Shown piece after piece: positions 8,907 to 18,433 of a DNA stretch of 64,000 nucleotides. The DNA lies in contig NZ_JAEIJD010000002.1 in assembly GCF_016307205.1 (NCBI RefSeq), positions 396,082 to 460,081 on the forward strand. Reading direction: 5' to 3'. The notes under the pieces are model-generated. The model saw only the letters and a list, made by a program, of their open reading frames with translations, had not been told where the DNA came from and did no database searches. Source of the stretch: Pontibaca salina. Its GTDB lineage: Bacteria; Pseudomonadota; Alphaproteobacteria; Rhodobacterales; Rhodobacteraceae. The position numbers and the translations under genes were made by a program. How positions within the stretch are numbered: position 1 is the stretch's first letter; each line of letters opens with the position of its first letter.

Positions 8907-9146
8907 GGCATTGTCTCCTCCGAACAACTTGTTGAGCAGGGGGCGGTCTTTTTCACCCTCCTGCTGATCTTCGGCGGAACAATAATCGGCTACGTCAGCA
9001 TGTTTCGCAATTTAGCTATTAGAATTGGTTTGGCGGCCACAACCTTTAAAAATGTGACCGCTCGGCTAATGGGCTGGCCTTGTCTCGCTAGAAGCGGAAC
9101 CAGCAATCTTAGAAGCCGCATCGCCAGATCGCGCCGTGGCGGTCAG

Positions 9147-9947
9147 TCATCTGTCAATACGTGCGGCCATGATTGCGATGGCCTGCTGGTAGACGCTCGC
9201 GGCATTCCATTCCCGAATCATCGCGAAATTCGGCTCTCCTGGCTGGTAGCCATGACCGGTGCGCCACCCCTTCTGGCGCAGGTAATTGGCGGTCGAGGCC
9301 AGCGCGTCCGTGATGTTGTAGAAATTAACCGATCCACTGCCCGTGGCATCCACGCCATAGGTCAACGCATTGCCGGGCAAGAACTGGGTGTGGCCCAACT
9401 CGCCATGTCTGGCCCCCAATGTGGCGCCGGTGATCGCGCCGTGATCGACCAGTTTCAAGGCGCCGATAGCGTGCGGCACAAAGAAATCCGAGCGTCGGCA
9501 GTCATAGGCCAGCGTTGTGATCGCCGAGACGACTGGCGTATCGCCCATGAAGTTGCCAAAGCCGGTTTCCATCCCGTGAATCGCAATCAAAACGCCAGCG
9601 GGCACGCCGTATTGGCGTTCCAGCGCCGCGTAGAACTCGGGATTGCGTGCCTTGTGTCGGCGCCCTTGTGCCACGATCGTATCCGCGCCGCGCACTTGCA
9701 TGAACTTGTCCAGCGAATATTTGAACGATCTCTGATTGCGATCTGCCGCGATCGTGCGCGTAGAGTATTGCGCTTGCGCCAACGCCTCAAGGCCACGCTT
9801 CCCGACACCGGCGCGCTTGGCCTCTTGCGCAAACTCGCCCTTCCACGCCCTAAAGCCGGCGCTGTCGTTGCCGCATTGTGCCGCAAGTGCGATCTGCGGC
9901 AGAGCAAGGGCGAAACACAAAGTCAGGGCGGTGCGCAAACGGAACAT
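9147..9947 (-). CDS. Lytic murein transglycosylase, MltB/SLT_2 family
   Basis: This is a 266 aa exported enzyme that cleaves peptidoglycan between MurNAc and GlcNAc, forming anhydro-muropeptides. The signal peptide is MFRLRTALTLCFALALPQIA, ending near ALAAQC. The catalytic glutamate is E127 in IHGMETGFG, in the position of the MltB-family ESxxG motif. The DTPVVSAITTLAYDCRRSDFF and GELGHTQFLPGNAL segments are typical of the fold. The start at 9947 has an AGGAG ribosome-binding site; the extension to 10106 is not a signal sequence and was rejected. The cysteine just after the signal peptide is not in a convincing lipobox, so a soluble periplasmic form is more likely. Confidence 0.92.
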   Translation of the reverse strand: MFRLRTALTLCFALALPQIALAAQCGNDSAGFRAWKGEFAQEAKRAGVGKRGLEALAQAQYSTRTIAADRNQRSFKYSLDKFMQVRGADTIVAQGRRHKARNPEFYAALERQYGVPAGVLIAIHGMETGFGNFMGDTPVVSAITTLAYDCRRSDFFVPHAIGALKLVDHGAITGATLGARHGELGHTQFLPGNALTYGVDATGSGSVNFYNITDALASTANYLRQKGWRTGHGYQPGEPNFAMIREWNAASVYQQAIAIMAARIDR

Positions 9948-10144
9948 GGCAAGCTCCTTTGTTGATTTATAACCATTCACGCTAGCGCGGTGAGCGCGAA
10001 ACACAAGACGAGGCTTGCGACGACAGCGCCAAGGACAACTGGTGTCCAGTAACGCGATTTTGCACGACGGTGAGGCACCCGTCTGATCAGACAGTGCCTC
10101 TCGCATGTCGCTGTCGCGCGGATAAACCTCGTAGCTACCGATGG

Positions 10145-11518
10145 TTAACAGTTCGGCACATTCACGGCCAATCCGCCAAGCGCAGTTTCCTTGTATTTGT
10201 GATGCATATCCTCGCCTGTTTGGCGCATAGTTTCGATACAGGCATCCAGCGGCACGAAATGGGTCCCATCGCCACGCAGACTGAGCGAGGCCGCGGATAC
10301 AGCCTTGATCGCACCCAGACCGTTGCGTTCGATACAGGGCACCTGAACCAGTCCCTTGACCGGATCACAGGTCATGCCGAGGTGGTGCTCGAGAGCGATT
10401 TCAGCGGCATTTTCAATCTGCTCGGTCGTACCGCCCATAACTGCACATAATCCGGCCGCTGCCATCGCCGATGCGCTGCCGACCTCGGCCTGACAGCCAG
10501 CTTCGGCGCCGCTGATCGAGGCGTTATACTTCACCAGCCCGCCAATAGCAGCAGCGGTCAACAGGAAATCCTCTACTTTGGCGCTGCTGGATCCGGGAAC
10601 ATGGTCGAGATAATAGCGGATCACTGCCGGCACCACACCGGCGGCACCATTGGTCGGGGCGGTGACAACCTTGCCGCCGGCGGCGTTTTCCTCATTCACG
10701 GCCATCGCATAGGTTGCGATCCAGTCATTGATCACATGCGGCGCGGTCAGGTTCTGGCCGTGCTCGGCACGCAGAGCTTCATGTATCCCACGGGCGCGGC
10801 GTTTGATTGACAGGCCGCCGGGCAGGATACCTTGGCCTTCAAGCCCGCGATCGATACAATCATTCATCACTTGCCAGATCTGTTTCGTGCCGGTCTTCAG
10901 TTCGGCGTGGCTAAGCCGGCTCAGTTCGTTTGTGCGTTTCATCTCGGCGATGGTTTTGCCCGAAGCATTCGCCATCTCCATCATTTGCGCGGCGGATTTG
11001 AACGGGTAGGGAACCGGCGCGCCGTCATCGGTATCCTTCCCGGCCGCCAGTTCGGATTCGGTGAGAACGAAACCACCGCCGACCGAGTAATAGGTTTCTT
11101 GCAAGGTGACATCGCCCTGCGCGTCGGTCGCCATGAGAATCATGCCGTTGGCGTGACCGGGCAGGGTGCGGTCGTAGTCAAAGACCAGATCGCGTGCCGG
11201 ATCAAAGCGCAGCCGCCCCAGACCGTCGGGGGCAACATGCGCGCTGGCATGAATCTCGTCGAGCGCCGCCTGCGCCGCGTCGGCATCGTAGGTATCGGGG
11301 CGAAAGCCGGCCAATCCGAGAATGGTGGCGCGATCCGTGGCATGGCCGACACCGGTAAAAGCCAGCGATCCGTGCAGCGACGCACGAACCCCCTCAAAGC
11401 CAAAGGGTGACGCCCGCATCAGGTCAAGAAATCGTGCAGCGGCGACCATTGGTCCCATTGTATGAGATGAGGATGGTCCTAAGCCGATCTTAAACATTTC
11501 GAAAACCGACAAAAACAT
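10145..11518 (-). CDS. sdaA: L-serine ammonia-lyase (L-serine dehydratase), iron-sulfur type
   Basis: This enzyme converts L-serine to pyruvate and ammonia. The 457 aa single-chain form joins the beta domain (start to about 165, with [11 protein letters not shown]) to the alpha catalytic domain (about 185-455). Cysteines expected to ligate the [4Fe-4S] cluster are visible in [19 protein letters not shown] and VQVPCIERN. The length matches E. coli SdaA (about 454 aa). The ATG at 11518 is preceded by GAGAGG. It is monocistronic, with a long upstream region shared with the divergent rpiA gene. Confidence 0.95.
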   Translation of the reverse strand: MFLSVFEMFKIGLGPSSSHTMGPMVAAARFLDLMRASPFGFEGVRASLHGSLAFTGVGHATDRATILGLAGFRPDTYDADAAQAALDEIHASAHVAPDGLGRLRFDPARDLVFDYDRTLPGHANGMILMATDAQGDVTLQETYYSVGGGFVLTESELAAGKDTDDGAPVPYPFKSAAQMMEMANASGKTIAEMKRTNELSRLSHAELKTGTKQIWQVMNDCIDRGLEGQGILPGGLSIKRRARGIHEALRAEHGQNLTAPHVINDWIATYAMAVNEENAAGGKVVTAPTNGAAGVVPAVIRYYLDHVPGSSSAKVEDFLLTAAAIGGLVKYNASISGAEAGCQAEVGSASAMAAAGLCAVMGGTTEQIENAAEIALEHHLGMTCDPVKGLVQVPCIERNGLGAIKAVSAASLSLRGDGTHFVPLDACIETMRQTGEDMHHKYKETALGGLAVNVPNC

Positions 11519-11899
11519 AATATGCCTCTCGTTTTGCTCCGCCGCTACTGTCGTCGCGCAAAAGGCAGATCGCAGTCGGCAAATTTCGCGCCAGCTTTGC
11601 TGTCTGGCAATTTCCCTGGGCCAAAACCCTGTTGTGGCTGAAGTCGTAGAAGATCACCATCGATGCTACGCACCGGGGATCCTCATCGCGCACTTGGCCG
11701 ACACTAACACGCCGGGACGGGCCGACAAGACCGCAAACGCAATCTGCTGCCCTGATTTGGCTGGTGACCCGATCAGGACATTGTGATACTGCGCCGTCAT
11801 GCTGCCCTAAAATAGCGTGGCAGGTTCAGTGTGGCAATTGCCCCTCGCACCCTGCGCGCATCTTTCCTATAAGCGGACCAATTCACAACGGAGCCACTT
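11519..11899. other. Intergenic region between divergent sdaA and rpiA
   Basis: This stretch of 381 bases contains no convincing gene. Short frames here have neither a ribosome-binding site nor family features. It must carry the two divergent promoters, and the rpiA side ends with a GGAG ribosome-binding site at 11891-11894. I saw no tRNA, riboswitch or clear terminator. Confidence 0.5.
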
Positions 11900-12688
11900 A
11901 TGACCGCAGAATTGTCGCCGAACGACAAGGCCAAATTCGTAGCCGCCAAACGCGCCGCCGATTTCGTCGAGGATGGAATGAAGGTGGGGCTGGGCACTGG
12001 CAGCACCGCCGCCTGGCTGGTGCGGCGTCTGGGCGAAATGGTGCGCGACGATGGTCTGCAGATCAAGGGCGTGCCGACCTCGACCCGAACCGCCGAGTTG
12101 GCCCGTGAAGTCGGCATTGAGGTGATCACGCTTGATGAAGCCAAATGGCTGGATCTGACCATTGACGGGGCCGATGAATTCGACAGTGATCTGAACCTGA
12201 TCAAGGGCGGCGGCGGGGCGCTGTTGCAGGAAAAGATCGTCGCGACGGCGTCTGACCGGATGATTGTGATTGCCGATATCGGAAAGCAGGTCGAGACGCT
12301 GGGTGCCTTTCCTTTGCCGGTTGAAGTGGTTCCCTTCGGTTGGCAGGTGACGCAAAGATTGATTGAGGAAGCGCTGATTTCGTTGGATGTTCTCGGCCGA
12401 GAGGCTGCCCTGAGAATGGATGGTGATGCGCCTTTCGTGACCGACGAGGGTAACTATATTCTGGATCTGCATCTGAACCGCATCGGGGACGCTCGCCAGT
12501 TGGCGATGGTCCTGAATCAGATTGCTGGAGTGGTTGAAAACGGGCTGTTCATCGATATCTGTGACACCGTCGTTGTCGGTTTTGGCGATGGCCGGGTCGA
12601 GCTGCGCGACGTCAAGAAAGGCAAGGTCGATGGTGATCTGCCGGAGGCTCCGGAGAGTGACAACCTGTTTACCGATCAGACAGACTGA
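11900..12688 (+). CDS. rpiA: Ribose-5-phosphate isomerase A
   Basis: RpiA interconverts ribose 5-phosphate and ribulose 5-phosphate in the non-oxidative pentose phosphate pathway. The 262 aa protein shows the phosphate-binding GLGTGSTA loop near residue 32, the DGADEFD catalytic motif near 90 and KGGGGALLQEKI near 103, the family hallmarks. It is longer than E. coli RpiA (219 aa), with a C-terminal tail rich in acidic residues that is common in Rhodobacterales. The gor gene starts 13 bases after the stop, so both are probably co-transcribed, coupling pentose metabolism with redox defence. Confidence 0.96.
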   Translation: MTAELSPNDKAKFVAAKRAADFVEDGMKVGLGTGSTAAWLVRRLGEMVRDDGLQIKGVPTSTRTAELAREVGIEVITLDEAKWLDLTIDGADEFDSDLNLIKGGGGALLQEKIVATASDRMIVIADIGKQVETLGAFPLPVEVVPFGWQVTQRLIEEALISLDVLGREAALRMDGDAPFVTDEGNYILDLHLNRIGDARQLAMVLNQIAGVVENGLFIDICDTVVVGFGDGRVELRDVKKGKVDGDLPEAPESDNLFTDQTD

Positions 12689-12700
12689 GGATTTCATCAC

Positions 12701-14140
12701 ATGAGTTTCGATTATGATCTTTTCGTCATTGGTGGCGGATCGGGCGGTGTAAGGGCAGCACGCGTGGCAGCGGGCGAATATGGGGCCAAGGTCGCTCTGG
12801 CGGAAATGGATCGCTATGGCGGCACCTGCGTGATCCGTGGTTGTGTGCCGAAAAAGCTGATGGTGTTTGCTTCGGAATTTGCTGAAACAGTGGATCAGGC
12901 CCGTGCCTATGGCTGGGCTTTGGAGCAAGGTCCTTTTGATTGGCAGGCCTTTCGCACGAATCTGGAAGGCGAATTGGACCGGCTGGAAGGTATCTATCGC
13001 AGTTTGCTGAAGAATTCGGGCGTCACCTCCTATGACGCGCGGGCGCGGATCAAGAATGCCCACACGGTCGAGCTTTCAACGGGCGAGACGATCTCGGCCA
13101 AACATATCTTGGTGGCAACTGGCGGCCAACCGGTACGGCCCGATCTGCCCAACGCGGAACTGGGGATCGTGTCGGATGATATTTTTCACCTTCCGGAACT
13201 TCCGAAATCCATCCTGATCGTCGGCGGGGGCTATATCGCCAGCGAATTCGCCTGTATCCTGCACGGGCTGGGTGTGGAAGTGACGCAATATTACCGTGGT
13301 GCCCAGATCTTGCGCGGTTTTGACGGCGAAGCGCGCGGGTTGATTGCCGAACAGATGCGCGAACGCGGCATTGCGTTGCACACCGGCACCAATATTGTCG
13401 ATATGGCCCCGGCGAGCGAAGAGCACCTTCACGCACCAGTGGAGGAGGCTTCGGCGCTATCGCAACCTGTCCCCCAAGCATCCCGCAAGGCCAATGGCGG
13501 CCCGATCTGGGTCAAGGCGACGAATGGCGATGAAAATGTGTTCGATATGGTCATGTTTGCCACCGGACGGGATCCCAATACGGCTGATCTAGGACTTGAA
13601 GGGGTGGGCGTAACCCTTGGCCAGCGCGGCGAAATCTGCGTTGACGAATACAGTCAAACGGGCGTACCATCGATCTATGCAATCGGGGATGTAACCGATC
13701 GGATCAATCTCACGCCGGTGGCGATCCGCGAGGCTATGGCCTTCGTGCACACCGTATTCGGTGGGAAACCCACGCCGGTGGATCACGATCTGGTGCCGTC
13801 GGCGATCTTTACGCAGCCCGAAATGGGCACCATCGGCCTGAGCGAAGAAGCTGCGCGCGAGCAGGAGCCGGTCGAGATTTATTGCACCAGCTTCAAGCCG
13901 ATGCAGAGCGCCTTTGCCGGACAGGCGGACCGGGTGCTGATGAAGCTGGTGGTCAGCAAGGAAACCCGCAAGATTTTGGGCTGTCACATCGTTGCGCCGA
14001 ACGCCGCTGAAATGATTCAGCTTGCGGGCATTGCCGTAAAGATGGGCGCGACCAAGGAAGATTTCGACCGCACCGTGGCGGTGCACCCCACCATGGCCGA
14101 AGAAATCGTGACCATGCGCGCAGCGGCGCGCAGTTCTTGA
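12701..14140 (+). CDS. gor: Glutathione-disulfide reductase
   Basis: This is an NADPH-dependent flavoprotein that regenerates reduced glutathione. The 479 aa protein has the N-terminal FAD Rossmann motif (IGGGSGGVRAAR), the redox disulfide C43-C48 in GGTCVIRGCVP, a second dinucleotide motif (VGGGYIASEFA, about 174-184) and the catalytic HPTMAEE with His462. An Ala/Pro/Glu-rich insertion of about 30 residues (about 238-267) interrupts the NAD domain, where the E. coli enzyme has a short turn. It lies downstream of rpiA in the same transcription unit. Glutathione recycling also suits the glutathione-dependent formaldehyde route encoded at 8.3 kb. Confidence 0.95.
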   Translation: MSFDYDLFVIGGGSGGVRAARVAAGEYGAKVALAEMDRYGGTCVIRGCVPKKLMVFASEFAETVDQARAYGWALEQGPFDWQAFRTNLEGELDRLEGIYRSLLKNSGVTSYDARARIKNAHTVELSTGETISAKHILVATGGQPVRPDLPNAELGIVSDDIFHLPELPKSILIVGGGYIASEFACILHGLGVEVTQYYRGAQILRGFDGEARGLIAEQMRERGIALHTGTNIVDMAPASEEHLHAPVEEASALSQPVPQASRKANGGPIWVKATNGDENVFDMVMFATGRDPNTADLGLEGVGVTLGQRGEICVDEYSQTGVPSIYAIGDVTDRINLTPVAIREAMAFVHTVFGGKPTPVDHDLVPSAIFTQPEMGTIGLSEEAAREQEPVEIYCTSFKPMQSAFAGQADRVLMKLVVSKETRKILGCHIVAPNAAEMIQLAGIAVKMGATKEDFDRTVAVHPTMAEEIVTMRAAARSS

Positions 14141-14173
14141 ATAATCAGCGCCAATGCGCAATTAGGAGACAAC

Positions 14174-14191
14174 GCCGCAAAATAATGCGGC
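14174..14191 (+). terminator. Small hairpin between gor and hflK
   Basis: A perfect six-base stem (GCCGCA/TGCGGC) with an AAATAA loop is followed only by TTTG. It could be a weak terminator of the rpiA-gor unit or a leader structure for hflK, whose GGGG ribosome-binding site lies shortly after. Confidence 0.4.
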
Positions 14192-14214
14192 TTTGATAAA
14201 GGGGAAATGACTAT

Positions 14215-15426
14215 ATGGCGGGCAACAATGGTGGCCCCTGGGGCGGCGGCGGATCGTCCGGCGGTGGCCCGGGAAACCGGGGCAACGGAGATGACAATCG
14301 CGGCGGAGGCCGCCGTCCCGAGGGTGAGCGTCCGCAGATCCCCGAAATCGAGGAGCTAATGAAGCGCGGCCAAGACCAGTTGCGTGTCCTGATTGGGGGG
14401 CGCGGCGGCAAGGGCGGCGGTGGCGGTGGCGCCTCTGGTGGCGGCGGGCCACGCTTGACCCGTGGCACCATTGGGCTTGGCGTGCTGGTCGGTGCGGCTG
14501 TCTGGGCGATGGCCAGTCTATACACTGTCAAACCCGAAGAGGAATCTGTCGAACTTTTCCTCGGCAAGTTTTCGGGCATTGGACATCCGGGTCTGAACTT
14601 TGCGCCGTGGCCTTTCGTTACATATGATGTTGTCAATGTGACCTCCGAGCGTACCGAGACTATCGGGCAAGGTCGCGGCGCCGACGGCGGCGGATTGATG
14701 CTGACAACCGACGCCAATATTGTCGATATCGACTTTCAGGTGGTGTGGAACATCAACGACCCCGCGAAGCTGTTGTTTAACATCCGCGATCCGCAGCTGA
14801 CTGTGCAGGCGGTCTCCGAATCGGTGATGCGCGAAATTATCGCTGCGTCGAATCTTTCACCGATCCTGAACCGTGATCGCGGCATCATCGCCGACACGGC
14901 GATGCAAAATATTCAGGAAACGCTGGACGAATATGAAAGTGGGATCAGCATCGTGCGGGTCAACCTCGACACCGCCGACCCACCGGCAGAAGTTATCGAC
15001 TCGTTCCGCGAAGTGCAGGCCGCTGAACAGGAACGCGATCGACTGCAACGCCAGGCGGATGCCTATGCCAACCGCGTGTTGGCTCAGGCACGGGGTGAGG
15101 CGGCTCAGGTCCTCGAACAGGCCGAAGGCTATCGCGCCCGCGTCGTCAACGAGGCAATCGGTGAAGCAAGCCGGTTCCTCTCGGTTGCGCGCGAATTCAA
15201 TCAGGCTCCGGAAGTGACACAGCGTCGACTCTATCTCGAGACGATCGAACGCACGCTTGGCGACGTTGATAAGATCGTGCTCGATCAGTCGACCGAGGTC
15301 GGCGGACAAGGGCAGGGCGTTGTACCCTATCTGCCGCTGAACGAGCTGCGTCGTTCCGGATCAACAGGAAACTCCGGTCAAACCGGCGGTACCGGCACCA
15401 ATATTACGACCGGAGGGACCAACTAA
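14215..15426 (+). CDS. hflK: FtsH protease activity modulator HflK
   Basis: HflK is an inner-membrane SPFH-domain protein. With HflC it forms a large cage around the FtsH protease and modulates degradation of membrane proteins. The 403 aa chain has a long Gly/Arg-rich cytoplasmic N-terminus, one membrane segment (about 85-105, GTIGLGVLVGAAVWAMASLY), an SPFH/band-7 domain (about 110-290), a coiled coil, and a C-terminal Gly/Thr-rich tail. The hflC ATG overlaps its TAA stop by one base (TAATG), so translation of the pair is coupled. Confidence 0.95.
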   Translation: MAGNNGGPWGGGGSSGGGPGNRGNGDDNRGGGRRPEGERPQIPEIEELMKRGQDQLRVLIGGRGGKGGGGGGASGGGGPRLTRGTIGLGVLVGAAVWAMASLYTVKPEEESVELFLGKFSGIGHPGLNFAPWPFVTYDVVNVTSERTETIGQGRGADGGGLMLTTDANIVDIDFQVVWNINDPAKLLFNIRDPQLTVQAVSESVMREIIAASNLSPILNRDRGIIADTAMQNIQETLDEYESGISIVRVNLDTADPPAEVIDSFREVQAAEQERDRLQRQADAYANRVLAQARGEAAQVLEQAEGYRARVVNEAIGEASRFLSVAREFNQAPEVTQRRLYLETIERTLGDVDKIVLDQSTEVGGQGQGVVPYLPLNELRRSGSTGNSGQTGGTGTNITTGGTN

Positions 15427-16508
15427 TGCGCAAATCCTTGCTCTTTGTGGTGATTGCTATCGCCGCGCTGATTGGCTTGCTCGCTTCCGTGTTTATCGTG
15501 GATGAGCGGGAAAAGGCGCTGGTCCTGCAATTCGGTCAGATCCGTCAGGTGATCGATGAGCCGGGACTGGGCTTCAAGATTCCGATCATTCAGGAAGTGG
15601 TGAAATATGATCGCCGGATCCTGTCGCTTGACACCGATACGATTGAGATCACGCCATCAGATGATCGGCGGTTGGTGGTCGACGCCTTCACACGCTACCG
15701 GATTGCCGATGTGGTCCGGTTTCGCCAGGCCGTCGGTATCGGAGGCATCCGCACAGCCGAGGACCGGCTGTCGTCAATCCTGAACGCCCAGATCCGCGAG
15801 GTGCTCGGTGCCGATCAGGTGACATCGGATACGATCCTGTCACCCGAACGACGCGAACTGGCCTTGCGTATTCGTGCTCAGGCCCGCGCCAGCGCCGAAG
15901 GGCTGGGTCTTGAGATCGTGGACGTGCGGTTGAAACAGACCAACTTGCCGCAGCAGAACCTTGACGCGACCTTCGCCCGGATGCGGGCCGAACGTGAACG
16001 CGAAGCCGCGGACGAGATCGCCCGCGGGAACGAGGCGGCGCAGCGTGTTCGCGCTGCCGCCGACCGCACCGTGGTCGAAACCGTCTCGAACGCCGAGCGC
16101 GAGGCCCAGATTACCCGCGGTGAAGCCGATGCCGAGCGCAACCGTGTCTATGCACAGGCCTTTGGCGACAACCCCGAGTTCTTCGCCTTCTATCGCTCGC
16201 TCAGCGCTTTCGAGCGCAGCTTGCTGGCCAAGAATACGACCTTGGTGATCTCGCCCGATAGCGAGTTTGTCGGACCGCTATTCGAAGCCATCCGCGCCGA
16301 GGGGTTAAGCGAGGTGAAGATGGACAATGTCGATCTCGAGCGTTTGCGCGAGCTTGCTCCAGAAAGCGAAATATCACCGGATCTTCCAGAGGCAGAGCGC
16401 AAACGACTGGAAGAGGATGCTGATGCGCAGGGGCTTGAGGACGCGGCCGAAGAGGGCAGCTCTGAACCTGCAACTGACGCTCAGGATGAGGATGGGGTGA
16501 TCAATTGA
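15426..16508 (+). CDS. hflC: Protease modulator HflC
   Basis: HflC is the partner of HflK in the HflKC-FtsH complex of the inner membrane. The 360 aa protein begins with a signal-anchor (LLFVVIAIAALIGLLASVFIV), followed by the SPFH domain (about 20-190, including LVLQFGQIRQVI and LNAQIREVLG) and a long charged coiled coil. The last 55 residues or so are an acidic extension (AEERK/DAQ-rich) beyond the E. coli protein (334 aa). It sits between hflK (one-base overlap) and the DUF2065 gene (four-base overlap). Confidence 0.95.
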   Translation: MRKSLLFVVIAIAALIGLLASVFIVDEREKALVLQFGQIRQVIDEPGLGFKIPIIQEVVKYDRRILSLDTDTIEITPSDDRRLVVDAFTRYRIADVVRFRQAVGIGGIRTAEDRLSSILNAQIREVLGADQVTSDTILSPERRELALRIRAQARASAEGLGLEIVDVRLKQTNLPQQNLDATFARMRAEREREAADEIARGNEAAQRVRAAADRTVVETVSNAEREAQITRGEADAERNRVYAQAFGDNPEFFAFYRSLSAFERSLLAKNTTLVISPDSEFVGPLFEAIRAEGLSEVKMDNVDLERLRELAPESEISPDLPEAERKRLEEDADAQGLEDAAEEGSSEPATDAQDEDGVIN

Positions 16509-16702
16509 TCGCGACCGTATTTCTGGCCCTCGGGCTGGTACTGATCGTAGAGGGGCTGGCCTGGGTGCTGGCCCCTTCGCTTATCGAACAGATGCTGATG
16601 GCGCTGCGAACGCTGCCTGACACCGCGCGCCGCCAGATCGGGGCGCTGGCCTTTGTACTCGGGCTGATCCTGCTTTGGATTGCCCACGCCCTTGGTGCAT
16701 GA
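16505..16702 (+). CDS. DUF2065 family small membrane protein
   Basis: This 65 aa protein has two membrane helices (about 2-24 and 44-63) separated by a short polar loop with TLPDTARRQIG, which is the DUF2065 pattern. It starts at TTG, overlapping the hflC stop by four bases. The same order (hflK-hflC-DUF2065) is common in alpha- and betaproteobacteria, so it may be an accessory subunit of the HflKC-FtsH complex. Its function has not been established. Confidence 0.88.
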   Translation: MIATVFLALGLVLIVEGLAWVLAPSLIEQMLMALRTLPDTARRQIGALAFVLGLILLWIAHALGA

Positions 16703-16873
16703 CAGGGCCGTCCCCTTGATGGGCGTAAGAGACCCGCATGGATTTCACATCGGCTTGATGCTTTGCAATATCTCTTCCCCATGCCAGATTGACGCCTACA
16801 TAATAGCACAATCCGATTGATGATCTGCCAGCCGGATCGTGATCACCGTTTAGCTATAGGAGGAGATGCCAAA

Positions 16874-18343
16874 GTGTATTCACAGGCAATGACCTTAAAG
16901 AACCAAGAGACGCGCAGCGCGCGGATGCAGCCGCGGATGATCTGGCTCGCCGCGCTGACGCTGCTATTTGTTCTGGCCCAAACCGTTCTCGCGCAGGCTA
17001 AACCGGAAAGTTTGGCGCCCTTGGCCGAGAAGGTCAGCCCCGCCGTGGTCAACATTACCACGTCGACCATGGTAGAGCGTGGCACTGCGCCCAGAGGTAT
17101 CGTTCCAGAAGGATCGCCTTTCGAAGATTTCTTTCGCGAATTTCAGGACCGCCACGCTCCGGACAGCCGCCCCCGCCGGTCCACTGCGTTGGGGTCTGGA
17201 TTCGTGATCTCCGAGGATGGGTTCGTTGTCACCAACAACCACGTGATCGATCAGGCCGATGAAATCACGGTCGAGTTCTTTTCGGGCAACGAGCTGCGCG
17301 CAAAGGTGATCGGAACCGATCCGAATACGGATATCGCGCTTTTGAAAGTCGAAACCGATGAGCCGCTGCCTTTCGTGAGCTTTAGCGATAGTGATACGGC
17401 GCGTGTGGGCGATTGGGTGTTGGCCATGGGCAACCCGCTGGGGCAGGGATTCTCTGCTTCGGTGGGGATTGTTTCGGCCCGAAATCGGGCGCTCTCGGGC
17501 ACCTATGACGATTACATCCAGACCGATGCGGCGATCAATCGCGGCAATTCCGGCGGACCGTTGTTCAACATGGATGGTGGCGTCGTCGGTGTGAACACAG
17601 CGATTCTGTCGCCCAGCGGAGGCTCGATCGGGATCGGGTTTTCCATGGCGTCGAATGTGGTGTCGCGCGTTGTCGACCAGCTCAAGGAATTCGGCGAAAC
17701 CCGGCGCGGATGGCTGGGTGTGCGGATTCAGGATGTAACCGATGATGTGGCCGAAGCCATGGGTCTGAAGACCGCTGCGGGCGCGTTGATTACCGATGTT
17801 CCGGAAGGTCCGGCAGCCGAAGCGGGTCTGAAAGCCGGTGATGTCATCGTCAATTTTGATGGTGCAGATGTCACCGATACACGTGCGTTGGTGCGTCAGG
17901 TGGGTAATAGCGCGATCGGAAAATCTGTGCGTGTGACGGTCTGGCGTGACGGAGAAACCAAAACGTTCAAAGTGACATTGGGCCGGCGCGAAGAGGGTGA
18001 AGCAGCGGTTCCGGCAGCAATGCAAGGAGAAAGCAGCTCGGAAAAAGGCGAAGTTCTTGGGCTGTCCCTGACCGGGCTTACCGACGATATGCGGGCCGAA
18101 CTGGGCGTGGGCGAGACTGTCGACGGTCTGGTTGTGCTGTCGGTCGACGAATCCAGTGAAGCCTTCGAGAAGGGGTTGCGCGCTGGTGATGTAATTACCG
18201 AGGCCGGCCAGCAGAAGATTAAGTCGCTGAGCGATCTGAAAACGCGAATTGAGGACGCGAAAGAGGCCGGGCGCAAATCGCTGCTTCTGTTGGTGCGCCG
18301 TGGTGTTGATCCGCGGTTTGTAGCGCTGTCGATTAGCGAATAA
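16874..18343 (+). CDS. degP: Do/DegP-type periplasmic serine endoprotease
   Basis: This is a periplasmic HtrA-family protease and chaperone for misfolded envelope proteins. The GTG start at 16874 has an AGGAGGAG site about eight bases upstream; the ATG at 16817 would run through that site and was rejected. The 489 aa product has an N-terminal signal sequence (IWLAALTLLFVLAQTVLAQA), a trypsin-like domain with His123 (NNHVID), Asp153 (NTDIALL) and Ser226 (RGNSGGP), and two PDZ domains (about 245-345 and 385-480). It follows hflKC-DUF2065, so the operon groups several membrane quality-control functions. It could equally be labelled MucD/DegQ; family assignment is certain, the paralogue name is not. 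Confidence 0.93.
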   Translation: MYSQAMTLKNQETRSARMQPRMIWLAALTLLFVLAQTVLAQAKPESLAPLAEKVSPAVVNITTSTMVERGTAPRGIVPEGSPFEDFFREFQDRHAPDSRPRRSTALGSGFVISEDGFVVTNNHVIDQADEITVEFFSGNELRAKVIGTDPNTDIALLKVETDEPLPFVSFSDSDTARVGDWVLAMGNPLGQGFSASVGIVSARNRALSGTYDDYIQTDAAINRGNSGGPLFNMDGGVVGVNTAILSPSGGSIGIGFSMASNVVSRVVDQLKEFGETRRGWLGVRIQDVTDDVAEAMGLKTAAGALITDVPEGPAAEAGLKAGDVIVNFDGADVTDTRALVRQVGNSAIGKSVRVTVWRDGETKTFKVTLGRREEGEAAVPAAMQGESSSEKGEVLGLSLTGLTDDMRAELGVGETVDGLVVLSVDESSEAFEKGLRAGDVITEAGQQKIKSLSDLKTRIEDAKEAGRKSLLLLVRRGVDPRFVALSISE

Positions 18344-18368
18344 CGGCCGGTGAAACCGAAAAAATCTG

Positions 18369-18402
18369 GAGCCAGCGTCAAATGGGCGCTGGCTCTCTTT
18401 CT
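18369..18402 (+). terminator. Rho-independent terminator after degP
   Basis: A nine-base perfect stem (GAGCCAGCG/CGCTGGCTC, loop of nine) is followed by a T-rich stretch (TCTTTCT). It lies 25 bases after the degP stop and just before the convergent PAS gene. Confidence 0.75.
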
Positions 18403-18433
18403 GCGGATCGCTCGATCCTGTGAGCCACAGACT

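Noticed and set aside
8763..9965. Rightward frame of 400 codons over gfa and the lytic transglycosylase
   Set aside because: It lies opposite two genes with conserved catalytic residues and has no domain of its own.
11867..13063. Leftward frame of 398 codons over rpiA and gor
   Set aside because: Both sense genes match families over their full length; the antisense product has no recognisable domain.
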